Source: Mycobacterium xenopi (GTDB taxonomy: Bacteria > Actinomycetota > Actinomycetes > Mycobacteriales > Mycobacteriaceae). From it: DNA of 64,000 nucleotides. The notes under the pieces were generated by a model. It ran no database searches. It had not been told where the DNA came from and saw nothing but the letters and a program-made list of their open reading frames with translations. The stretch spans positions 4,464,001 through 4,528,000 of the forward strand of contig NZ_AP022314.1 of assembly GCF_009936235.1 (NCBI RefSeq), in the 5' to 3' direction. A program made the position numbers and the translations under genes. Shown piece by piece: positions 17,101 through 25,020 of the stretch. Position 1 is the stretch's first letter. The number at the start of each line of letters is the position of its first letter.

Positions 17101-17404
17101 CCACGCGCAAGAGACAGGCATGCACTTCCACGACGCCGAGTTGATGCGTTTGCGCGCACACACCTTGACAGACGTGGCCTGTCGCTCGGATGCGCTGGGC
17201 GCCGCGCTTGAGTTTGCCCGCCGCCAAGGCGCGACCTTATTCGAAATGCGTTGTCTGCTGGACTTTTTTGATCTTACCGACGAAGGCGATCCTTCCGAGC
17301 TGGCCGACGCTGTTCGGCGCTTCGCCGGTGACGATCGTTGGCCGGAATTCGTTCGGGCGCAGGCGATCTTAGATGATCCGGCACCGCGAATAGATCAGCA
17401 GTGA
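14189..17404 (+). CDS. Class III nucleotide cyclase fused to an STAND-type ATPase and TPR-like tail
   Basis: 1071 aa. A leader of about 55 residues precedes a cyclase catalytic domain (about 60-235) with metal-binding Asp in IMFVDLVDSTA and GDGLLAVFGHP, and FAANLSARL carrying the transition-state Asn/Arg. The Lys of IKGDG and the Asp of DDVYG suggest ATP rather than GTP as substrate. A P-loop follows (GEPGIGKTRLA), then a long helical, TPR-like C-terminal half. Similar in size and plan to Rv0386, but that protein ends in a LuxR helix-turn-helix and I see none here. GTG 14189 has AGGAGGAG upstream, better than the ATG at 14129. Probably a signal-responsive cAMP producer; partner unknown. Confidence 0.83.
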   Translation: MSPGENSTSIDELLDRAVRAINAGDRATATTLAGQVLSADHSNPEAEDLLAAPARYGEIRRLAIMFVDLVDSTALSTRLEPETYHTLVGRYRAEVRRIVDRYEGHISSIKGDGLLAVFGHPKAHENDVRRAVAAGLDITRAVARLSEQAQRKFGVAINVRVGVHRGLVYLDTDQDDVYGFAANLSARLCAVAVPGTVTVSDAVAPLVSDSFELESHPPVAVKGVDGLIGHHHVLGERPEATPLQTPPLIGRDRERSWLQQAWQRARERALATPGVVFRGEPGIGKTRLASEAAEFVRSSGGSVIELFGSPLHTDTGLHPVRRLVERRCGITRHTDGRDRLRLLQAELSANGMDPASAVPLLAPVIGVDPEQGYQPAAVEGRTLYELIAATVQRYVLACIGGQSGLVVAEDVHWFDPSTLELLNSLLAAADGRLLVVVTGRDGDWLRTDWPVTVFDLAPLNDEQSDALINALDPSVTDAQRTAVRNRCDGVPFYIEHVVGELDGAESGVPEALYESLFAGLQHSHSDVAPVVEAAAVIGRAGDLPLLRSVVGRDANDVDGVVSELVRTRVFERRGTDGWRFRHELFREVAAELAPPSLRRDLHARAAHALVGATASVEPDWGVVGAHFEQAQQYDDAVDAYQKASVNARRRGALQEALAYLTTALSELTRCAAGSTRDRKEIAIRLERAFLAGATQGSQTGEGPADLQQCLELASNGNYEDELFATLTALISYYVPRAELRRAHELLDSLSSRITKERPAIYPAIASSLGCVTWLEGDFTAARGHLLRALADRSAADPQDLETAWWVVVDPISSAHIFLALTHMVCGDLDHANIELAESRRRCEDLGFPQNAHNRAHTYFMEIWIGLETGQLEQAATLTAELRSQSEQSGLDLWRLVGATEHATVKALAALGSGADAATLTSRAEKVARLVDGSRLLHLNSYLTFHDAVIGRLLIAAGKLEKARERLEMALRHAQETGMHFHDAELMRLRAHTLTDVACRSDALGAALEFARRQGATLFEMRCLLDFFDLTDEGDPSELADAVRRFAGDDRWPEFVRAQAILDDPAPRIDQQ

Positions 17405-17406
17405 CT

Positions 17407-18240
17407 CTACTTCATTTTCTTGGGGCGCCGAGAGACTTCTTCTAACGCCCGAATATTGCCGGCAACATCAGTGCTCTCATGCTTGGCGACTGCACGAATG
17501 ATCCTGGGGAACGGTGTCCACCGCTCAGGTGGATGCAGATACCAGGAACTCAGCGCGGCGGTCCAGGCCTGCTGGTGCAGTGACTTCTCCGGCGCGCTCA
17601 GCGGGTTCATCGCCATATAGATCGCGAAAAGCCAAGCCCCTTCCCGCAATTTCGTCAGAGCCCGCTGGAGGAGATGAACCTGGTACGGCATCAGCCAGCG
17701 GGTCCAGCGAAGATCGGGAGAAAGTCGCTCGACGACTTTGGCAATGTCGGGGATCTGCGAGCAGAGCAGGTCGTTGACGCGGCTGTAATCTTTCTTGAGC
17801 GCCGCCAGCGATTTGGGCGCGACCTTCACGAGCGCGTGGCCGAGATCGAAAGTGATGTGCGCATTCAGTCCGGCCATCATGTGTTGCACGATGATTGCCT
17901 GACCGTCCTGATCACCGACGAACGCGACCTCCCAAGGCAACGTCAGGCCTTGGTACTGACCTCGGTAGAAATAGGCGTTCAGAGCGTCGAAGTAACGCTG
18001 GGCAAACGCGACGTCGAGGTCTTGCATTCGACGCCCGTCATCGAACTTTCCCTCATTGATCGCTTCACGGATCGCGAGGGTGACTCGCCTATACAAAACA
18101 GCGAAGTAGCCGATGCCGCTTTTCGCCTTCATGGACCAGTCGACGATCTGATCGATATTGCGCAAGACATCGTCGATGGTGCTGGGTTGCTGGAGTCGGC
18201 CCAGGGGCGGTTGGGGGCTTGGAGGCAGCGCGGCAGACAT
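17407..18240 (-). CDS. DUF5995-like conserved hypothetical protein
   Basis: 277 aa, resembling the DUF5995 family. No signal peptide or TM segment. The N-terminal third contains DDVLRNIDQIVDWSMKAKSG and the middle contains VQHMMAGLNAHITFDLGHAL, with histidines that could bind metal (inference). ATG 18240 has AGGAGG 9 nt upstream and is preferred to an in-frame start at 18312. It converges on the cyclase gene with 2 bp between stops. No function known to me. Confidence 0.7.
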   Translation of the reverse strand: MSAALPPSPQPPLGRLQQPSTIDDVLRNIDQIVDWSMKAKSGIGYFAVLYRRVTLAIREAINEGKFDDGRRMQDLDVAFAQRYFDALNAYFYRGQYQGLTLPWEVAFVGDQDGQAIIVQHMMAGLNAHITFDLGHALVKVAPKSLAALKKDYSRVNDLLCSQIPDIAKVVERLSPDLRWTRWLMPYQVHLLQRALTKLREGAWLFAIYMAMNPLSAPEKSLHQQAWTAALSSWYLHPPERWTPFPRIIRAVAKHESTDVAGNIRALEEVSRRPKKMK

Positions 18241-18457
18241 CTCAGTGAACCTCCTGTTCAATCCGATCGACACGCTGTCCAAGCTGAGCTTGGGTAGGGG
18301 TCGCGGCGGCATCGTCAGTGGGGTAATGGTAGGGAAATCAACGCTCAGGGAGCGGCTTTTCCCGACGAAGAATCGATTTCATAGCAAGAGTCGCCAAATG
18401 CATCGAAATGATCGCCGATGCGTGCCTGAGCGCGGCTTCCCAATGGCAATGTTGTCG

Positions 18458-18485
18458 GCGATCGTGATCTTAAGATCGAGATCGC
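18458..18485. promoter_or_regulatory. 28-bp near-perfect palindrome upstream of the DUF5995 gene
   Basis: The palindrome has the form GCGATC-GT-GATCTTAAGATC-GA-GATCGC. Apart from the two-base steps on each side (GT and GA) it is fully self-complementary, with no loop. It lies 46 bp past the DUF2236 stop and about 220 bp upstream of the DUF5995 start. Two readings are possible: a dimeric-regulator operator, or a transcription-ending cruciform after DUF2236. Confidence 0.55.
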
Positions 18486-18531
18486 GCGGGGCTGAAGCTA
18501 CTAGGGTCTCGGATGACCTAGAGGGGTGGTA

Positions 18532-19704
18532 TCACGCCGACAGCTCCCAGCTGCGGGCGAGGTGATCGGGTATGTTGAACGGCGCCCGCTGCCCACCTCG
18601 TTGAAGCCGGAATAGCCCGTGTAGCAGGTCGCGCCCGAATGGGCGAACTAGACGCGACACAAGTTGGTACCGCAGGGCGTCACGCTCCCTCCGGCCGAAG
18701 ACGTGCACGAAAAACCAGTTATTGATACGGGCGAGCCGCCCGAGGTCGTCGACGAGATTCGATGGCGGCACGAGCAGCAGGTCGGAGACCTCGTCGCCGA
18801 TCAGGTGCCGGATCAGCGGAGGGATCGTGTTGTCGAACCGGTGAAAGGGCGTCATCTCGTCGAGCAGTTCGAGTAGCGCTTTGGTCATCGCCTGCCCTTC
18901 AGGGGACGCCTTGAACTGCCTGCGCCGTATGGTGGCGACCAGCGCGGTGGCATCGTCAACGTCGCGCACGAGCAGTTCGTCACGGATGCCCATCAGGTGG
19001 CCGATGACATTCCACAGATGGAGGTACGCCTCGACATCCTTGGTGGACGCGTGCACACCCAGCCGCCGCAACGGATCGGCGACGACATACGAGAACGCTA
19101 GGAGAGTGCCGGCGAGGTCCTCCTGGTTGATCGGTGTGCCCCAAGCGGGATCCCACAGACCGGGCTGCTGCTGGTTGCGGGCTTCGATCAGGTGGCGCAC
19201 AGCAGCATGCATCAGGCGGACGCGCTGGATCGTGCGCAGTCCCTTGCCGTGTTCGTCGAGGCCACCAACGCTCAGCGCGTCGATCAGGAACTGGCCGGTT
19301 TCCATCACTCGCCGACGCGCATCGGTATCGAGCCGGGCGGTCAGGTACAGCACTTTCACGCCGTTGGCTGCCGCGTACGACGACGGAAGAGAAGCGCAGA
19401 ACAGGCAGATCGCGATCTGGACGCCCCATGTCTCGAATAACTGCTGTGCGCGCTTGATCTTGCGCATGTCGGCCCACAGCGGCAGGGACAGGGTCTGAGC
19501 CAGGTAGGCCTGTATCTCCGTGGGCAGCCCCGGCGGGACCGGCTGGTCATTGTGCACCAACGTACGCAGGATCGCGTTGACGTCGGCCACGCCACCCCGG
19601 TCGAGTACTGCCGCGACCGGCGGGTCTGCCACTGGATCGCCTACCTGCCGCATGCTATCGAGTAGCGCGTCGGTCCATCTGGCGCTGCCCTGTCTGCCCG
19701 CCAT
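18532..19704 (-). CDS. DUF2236 (MpaB/Lcp-like) oxygenase-family protein
   Basis: 390 aa. The DUF2236 fold binds haem b in latex-clearing protein (Lcp) and MpaB. Family signatures: LLAFSYVVADPLRRLGV, MHAAVRHLIEARNQQQPG with candidate haem-ligand histidines, and LHLWNVIGHLMGIRDEL. No signal peptide, so it is probably cytosolic, unlike secreted rubber oxygenases. ATG 19704 is chosen; an in-frame start at 19749 would overlap the end of hspR. Substrate unknown. Confidence 0.78.
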   Translation of the reverse strand: MAGRQGSARWTDALLDSMRQVGDPVADPPVAAVLDRGGVADVNAILRTLVHNDQPVPPGLPTEIQAYLAQTLSLPLWADMRKIKRAQQLFETWGVQIAICLFCASLPSSYAAANGVKVLYLTARLDTDARRRVMETGQFLIDALSVGGLDEHGKGLRTIQRVRLMHAAVRHLIEARNQQQPGLWDPAWGTPINQEDLAGTLLAFSYVVADPLRRLGVHASTKDVEAYLHLWNVIGHLMGIRDELLVRDVDDATALVATIRRRQFKASPEGQAMTKALLELLDEMTPFHRFDNTIPPLIRHLIGDEVSDLLLVPPSNLVDDLGRLARINNWFFVHVFGRRERDALRYQLVSRLVRPFGRDLLHGLFRLQRGGQRAPFNIPDHLARSWELSA

Positions 19705-19711
19705 ACCGACA

Positions 19712-19730
19712 GCCTGGCAGATCCGGCGGC
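19712..19730. repeat. 19-bp direct repeat, right copy
   Basis: Same orientation and sequence as 14065-14083. It lies directly against the hspR stop codon (19731-19733) and 7 bp upstream of the DUF2236 start. Confidence 0.8.
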
Positions 19731-20102
19731 CTAGCGGCGCGGCTTCCACACCACGAGCGCGGTGCTCTTCGGCACCAGCGCAATGTCGCGTCGCTGGTTG
19801 GCCCGCAGCCGTTCGACCTCCTCGGTGAGCTCCTTGAGCCGGGCCTGCAAAGCCTCGACCTGGTTGGTCAGCTCGATGATGCGTTTAATACCGGCGAGGT
19901 TGACGCCCTCGTGCTGGGAGAGCCGTTGTACCTCGCGCAGCAACTCGACGTCGTGTTCGGAATAGCGGCGCCCACCACCGGAGGTGCGCCGCGGACGGAC
20001 CAGGCCGAGTCGGTCGTAGGTCCGCAGCGTCTGAGCGTGCATGCCGGCCAGCTCGGCCGCCACTGAGATCAAGAAAGTGCGCGATTCGTCTTTCTTAGCC
20101 AT
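19731..20102 (-). CDS. hspR: Heat-shock repressor HspR (MerR family)
   Basis: 123 aa MerR-type regulator that represses chaperone genes by binding HAIR elements, using DnaK as co-repressor. The helix-turn-helix and wing are plain: AAELAGMHAQTLRTYDRLGL and SGGGRRYSEHDVELL, followed by a coiled coil and the conserved end KSTALVVWKPRR. ATG 20102 shares its A with the dnaJ1 TGA, so translation is coupled; the ORF extension to 20120 is not needed. Last gene of dnaK-grpE-dnaJ1-hspR. Targets in this window are the HAIR sites at 10282, 23976 and 24032. Confidence 0.96.
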   Translation of the reverse strand: MAKKDESRTFLISVAAELAGMHAQTLRTYDRLGLVRPRRTSGGGRRYSEHDVELLREVQRLSQHEGVNLAGIKRIIELTNQVEALQARLKELTEEVERLRANQRRDIALVPKSTALVVWKPRR

Positions 20103-21280
20103 CAGCGATTTCCTGCCCATCCGGCCCTCGGGTCGAAGCCACTGGCCCGCTCCGCAGCGGCATAGGCCTCCAGTGCCTCCTTGGCGGCGCCGTCGAGGTT
20201 CGGCGGCACCGCAACCTTGACCGTCACCAGCAAGTCGCCGCTACCGCCGCCGCGCTTGGGTATACCGCGACCACGTATCCGCAGAATGCGCCCGTCCGCG
20301 GTTCCTTTCGGCACCCGAACACCGACCCTGCCATCCAAGGTGGGCACCGAAAGCGTTGTGCCCAAAGCAAGTTCGCTAAAGCTCACCGGCACGGTCACGG
20401 TGAGGTCGTCGCCTTCGCGGCCGAACACCGGGTCTGGGCGCACGTGCACCGTCACGTAAAGGTCGCCCGACGGTGCGCCGCGGAGCCCGGCCTCCCCCTG
20501 TCCGGGTAACCGGATGCGCTGGCCGTCCTCGACGCCCGGCGGAATCCGCACGTTGATCGTGCGGGTCCGCGTCGTGACACCGGTTCCCTTGCACTGGCTG
20601 CACGGGTGCTCGATGATCGACCCGCTGCCGCGGCAGTCGGTACAAGGTTCGGAGAACCCGAAAGCGCCTTGGTTGCGGCTGATTACCCCAGTGCCGTTAC
20701 ATATGGGGCAGACTCGCGGGCTGGTTCCCGGCCGCGCGCCGCTGCCATGACAGTTCGTGCATGGAGCCGGGCTGGTGAGCCGCAGCGGCATTGCCACACC
20801 CTTGGCGGCCTCGACAAAGCTGAGCTCGGCCTCAGTTTCGAGGTCGTTGCCGCGACGTGGCCGGCTCGGCCGGGGCGAGGCTCCACGACCGAACAAGCCC
20901 CCGAACAGGTCGCCGATGGTGCTGCCGCCGGTTTGGCTTGCGGCGTCGAACAAATCGCTGAGGTTGAACTCGACGCCGTCGCCGCCCATGCCGAAACCAC
21001 CGAAGTTGGCCCCGCTGAAGCGGCGGCCGAACCCCCCGCTGCCGGCGAACAGCCGTCGGGTTTCGTCGTACTCCTTGCGTTTGGCCGGGTCGGAAAGCAC
21101 ACTGTGCGCCTCCGACACCGCCTTGAACCGTTCTGCAGCGCGCGGATCGTTGCGATTGGCGTCGGGGTGCAGTTCGCGCGCCAGCTTGCGGTAGGCGCGC
21201 TTGATGTCGTCTTGGCTGGCGTCAGGGGAGACGCCTAGCTCCTTGTAGAAGTCTTTCTCGACCCATTCGCGTTGGGCCAC
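20102..21280 (-). CDS. dnaJ1: Chaperone DnaJ1
   Basis: 392 aa class I J-protein that delivers substrates to DnaK and stimulates its ATPase. J domain with HPD in LHPDANRNDP (about residues 37-46), a Gly/Phe-rich region (SGGFGRRFSGANFGG), four zinc-finger repeats (CTNCHGSG, CPICNGTG, CTDCRGSG, CSQCKGTG) and the C-terminal substrate-binding domains ending AGWAGNR as in M. tuberculosis DnaJ1 (Rv0352). GTG start at 21280 with an AAGGGGG site. Its first 46 nt overlap the grpE frame as annotated. Confidence 0.96.
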   Translation of the reverse strand: MAQREWVEKDFYKELGVSPDASQDDIKRAYRKLARELHPDANRNDPRAAERFKAVSEAHSVLSDPAKRKEYDETRRLFAGSGGFGRRFSGANFGGFGMGGDGVEFNLSDLFDAASQTGGSTIGDLFGGLFGRGASPRPSRPRRGNDLETEAELSFVEAAKGVAMPLRLTSPAPCTNCHGSGARPGTSPRVCPICNGTGVISRNQGAFGFSEPCTDCRGSGSIIEHPCSQCKGTGVTTRTRTINVRIPPGVEDGQRIRLPGQGEAGLRGAPSGDLYVTVHVRPDPVFGREGDDLTVTVPVSFSELALGTTLSVPTLDGRVGVRVPKGTADGRILRIRGRGIPKRGGGSGDLLVTVKVAVPPNLDGAAKEALEAYAAAERASGFDPRAGWAGNR

Positions 21281-22064
21281 ACTGCGTCACCCCCTTCCCG
21301 CCTTCCTCTAGCTTCCTGTGAGGTTATGTACCGCCGGCCGCGGTTACTCGGCGGCGGTTCTGCGTCTGCGGGCTGTTCCCCCGCGGCCACCTCGGTATCC
21401 GACCCGCTCGTCGTTTCGGCCACTGCGGGAACAGCTTCGGCGCTCTCGGTCTCTGCGGCAACGTCGGCGCCATCCTCGACGACGGTGTCGACAACGACCA
21501 CCAAGGCGTGCCGCAAGACCTGGTCGCCGAGCTTGTAGCCCTGCCGCAGCACACTGCCGATCACCGGCTTGGTGCCCTCAGCGCCGTCGCCCTCGTGCTG
21601 CACGGCTTCGTGCAGCACTGGGTCGAAGTCGTCGCCTTCCGCGCCGAAAGCGCTCAACCCCAGTCCGCTCAGCGCGCTGGTCAGCTTGTCGGCGACCGAC
21701 TTCAGTGGACCCGATTCCAGGTCGCCGTGGCTGCGGGCGCGCTCGAGATCGTCGAGCACACCCAGCAATTGGCTGATGACCATGGCCTTCGCCCGGTCGG
21801 CGGCCGCCTGCTGGTCGCGCAATGCGCGCTTGCGGTAATTGGCGAAGTCGGCCTGCACCCGCTGCAGATCCGCGGTCAGCTCGGCGACTTTGTCCTCGGC
21901 CACCGCCGAGGCCGGCGCCGAGCCCGGTGCCGAAGCAGCCGCTGCCTCCGCCGCTGTGGGCGCGCTGGGCGCCGACCCGGAGTCGACATGGCGCACCTCG
22001 CCGGTCTCGGGATCGATTCGCCGCTTGTCGGTGACCGTTACCTGTTCGCGTGCATTACCTTCTG

Positions 22065-22068
<4 letters not shown>
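21235..22068 (-). CDS. grpE: Nucleotide exchange factor GrpE, with extended C-terminus
   Basis: 277 aa, against about 235 in M. tuberculosis. Residues about 55-200 are classic GrpE: a long helix (DKVAELTADLQRVQADFANY) then FDPVLHEAVQHEG and LRQGYKLGDQVLRHALVVV. The last 36 or so residues (from NRGRRYITSQEARGR) are basic, unlike the acidic Ser/Glu tail of relatives, and run 46 nt into dnaJ1. Both other frames hold stop codons just past the acidic tail, so a frameshift in the disordered tail probably created the extension. GTG 22068 overlaps the dnaK TGA as GTGA. Confidence 0.92.
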
Positions 22069-23933
<1,865 letters not shown>

Positions 23934-23975
23934 GATGAATCCTCCCTGGTATAGAGCTTTTGTGGTGCCCACTAT

Positions 23976-23996
23976 GCTGAGTGAACCCGGCTCAAG
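23976..23996 (-). promoter_or_regulatory. HAIR element 2 (HspR operator), dnaK proximal
   Basis: Minus strand CTTGAGC-N7-ACTCAGC, matching the CTTGAGT-N7-ACTCAAG consensus at 12 of 14 arm positions. It overlaps the predicted -10/start region of the dnaK operon. Confidence 0.85.
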
Positions 23997-24025
23997 ACTA
24001 GTGTCGGCCCCGGTGGTGATGTCAA
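23995..24025 (-). promoter_or_regulatory. Predicted dnaK promoter
   Basis: Minus strand TTGACA (24025-24020) and a TAGTCT -10-like hexamer (24000-23995), spaced 19 nt. It lies between the two HAIR elements, and the downstream one starts at the -10. The -35 match is exact; the spacing is long, so the true -10 may be 1-2 nt different. Confidence 0.55.
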
Positions 24026-24031
24026 CCCAGG

Positions 24032-24052
24032 ATTGAGCCTGGCGCACTCAAG
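24032..24052 (-). promoter_or_regulatory. HAIR element 1 (HspR operator), dnaK distal
   Basis: Minus strand CTTGAGT-N7-GCTCAAT, matching the consensus at 12 of 14 arm positions. It lies just upstream of the predicted -35 and 35 bp from HAIR element 2 (spacer), suiting cooperative HspR binding across the promoter. Confidence 0.85.
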
Positions 24053-24120
24053 TTGTCGATCGGGTCAACGGCGTAACCGGGCCATTTGTTCCCGGATCGG
24101 CTACCCACCAGCCAACTCGG

Positions 24121-24372
24121 TCAGCGGTAGGCATCACTGCGCTTGGCGACCACGAACACGGTGATTTCACCGGCGGCATCGTCGACGCCGTAGACGACCC
24201 GGTACGGCCCGAATCGCACCCGCCAGTCGTCAGCGCTCCCGACCAGTTTCTTGGCTCCCATGGGCCGCGGATCATGCGACAAACCGATGATGATCTGAAG
24301 GGCCCTCTCGAACTCCGGACGCGGAAGACGTTGCAATTGCTTGAGTACGTCAGGATGAAACTGAACCTTCAT
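24121..24372 (-). CDS. RelE/ParE-family toxin
   Basis: 83-aa predicted mRNA interferase. The fold's typical segments are present: FHPDVLKQLQRLPRPEFERA, WRVRFGPYRVVYGVDD and a C-terminal VAKRSDAYR with conserved basic residues. Its ATG overlaps the antitoxin stop (ATGA), the standard toxin-second order. It lies just upstream of the dnaK control region on the same strand, so read-through into dnaK is conceivable. Subfamily (RelE versus ParE) is not certain from sequence. Confidence 0.85.
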   Translation of the reverse strand: MKVQFHPDVLKQLQRLPRPEFERALQIIIGLSHDPRPMGAKKLVGSADDWRVRFGPYRVVYGVDDAAGEITVFVVAKRSDAYR

Positions 24373-24641
24373 CGAGTCGCGAAGGCGTCCACGTCCACGT
24401 TCAGCTCATTCAGCATTTCCGCCAGGGACATCACCGTGAACGAGCGCGCGCGGAGTTCACGCAACCGGAGCGCGTCGGCGACGTCGGCATGCTCGTGGAG
24501 GCGCTCGTAATCCGCCATGCTGATAATGACGGCCACCTCGGTGCCGCTGTCGGTGATGATCGCCTCTTCGCCGGTCGCAGCAACTGTCCGGACCACTGAG
24601 CCTAGGTTGCTCCTCAGATCCCGTAGGCTGTGTGTACTCAT
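24369..24641 (-). CDS. Phd/YefM-family antitoxin
   Basis: 90 aa starting at ATG 24641 (MSTHSLRDLRSNLGSVVRTV), with the Phd/YefM dimerisation-DNA-binding fold (EEAIITDSGTEVAVIISMAD YERL region) and a C-terminal toxin-binding tail (LAEMLNELNVDVDAFATR). An in-frame ATG at 24650 is an alternative. The palindrome at 24632-24660 covers the start codon and is the probable autoregulatory operator. Confidence 0.85.
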   Translation of the reverse strand: MSTHSLRDLRSNLGSVVRTVAATGEEAIITDSGTEVAVIISMADYERLHEHADVADALRLRELRARSFTVMSLAEMLNELNVDVDAFATR

Positions 24642-24660
24642 GTTGCACATGTTAATACAC
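24632..24660. promoter_or_regulatory. Palindromic operator of the toxin-antitoxin pair
   Basis: GTGTACTCATGT (24632-24643) and ACATGTTAATACAC (24647-24660) form an interrupted inverted repeat around TGC, with GTGTA and ACATGT shared by the arms. It covers the antitoxin start codon, which suggests a very short leader or leaderless mRNA and direct autorepression. Confidence 0.5.
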
Positions 24661-25020
24661 CGCAGTATTGGAGTGTCGGGCGCCTCGGTGTACTTCTCGC
24701 GGACCATCGATTGAAGGCGACGTCACTGAAAACCCGACCAGCTCGCCCAAGCTTGGGATCTGCCCAACCTCCTCGCACCGCGGTTGATATCAAGAAACTC
24801 GTCGCCAAGAGGGCACGGTCAAGGTTGAGCGGGTGGATACCTTCGAAATCGCCGGCGAAACCGATTGCCAGAGTCCATAACTTGGCAACATCGTCCCGCG
24901 CTGAGATGCCGCGTCGTCCCGCGCTGCCCCGGCGAGATGGTTGCGGTAGCCTCTCAGCGAATCCACTCCTCGGGTGTGCCCGCGTCGCAGCGCTGCACCA
25001 AGCCACACGAGAGGAACTTG
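24661..25020. other. Intergenic region between the toxin-antitoxin pair and ansP
   Basis: About 360 bp between divergent genes. It must contain both promoters. I see no convincing small ORF, RNA gene or riboswitch. The word CGTCCCGCGCTG occurs twice (about 24892 and 24913), of no evident significance. Confidence 0.5.

Noticed and set aside
24048..24275. 75-codon frame overlapping the RelE-type toxin
   Set aside because: Out of frame with the toxin, overlaps the HAIR site and has no homology.
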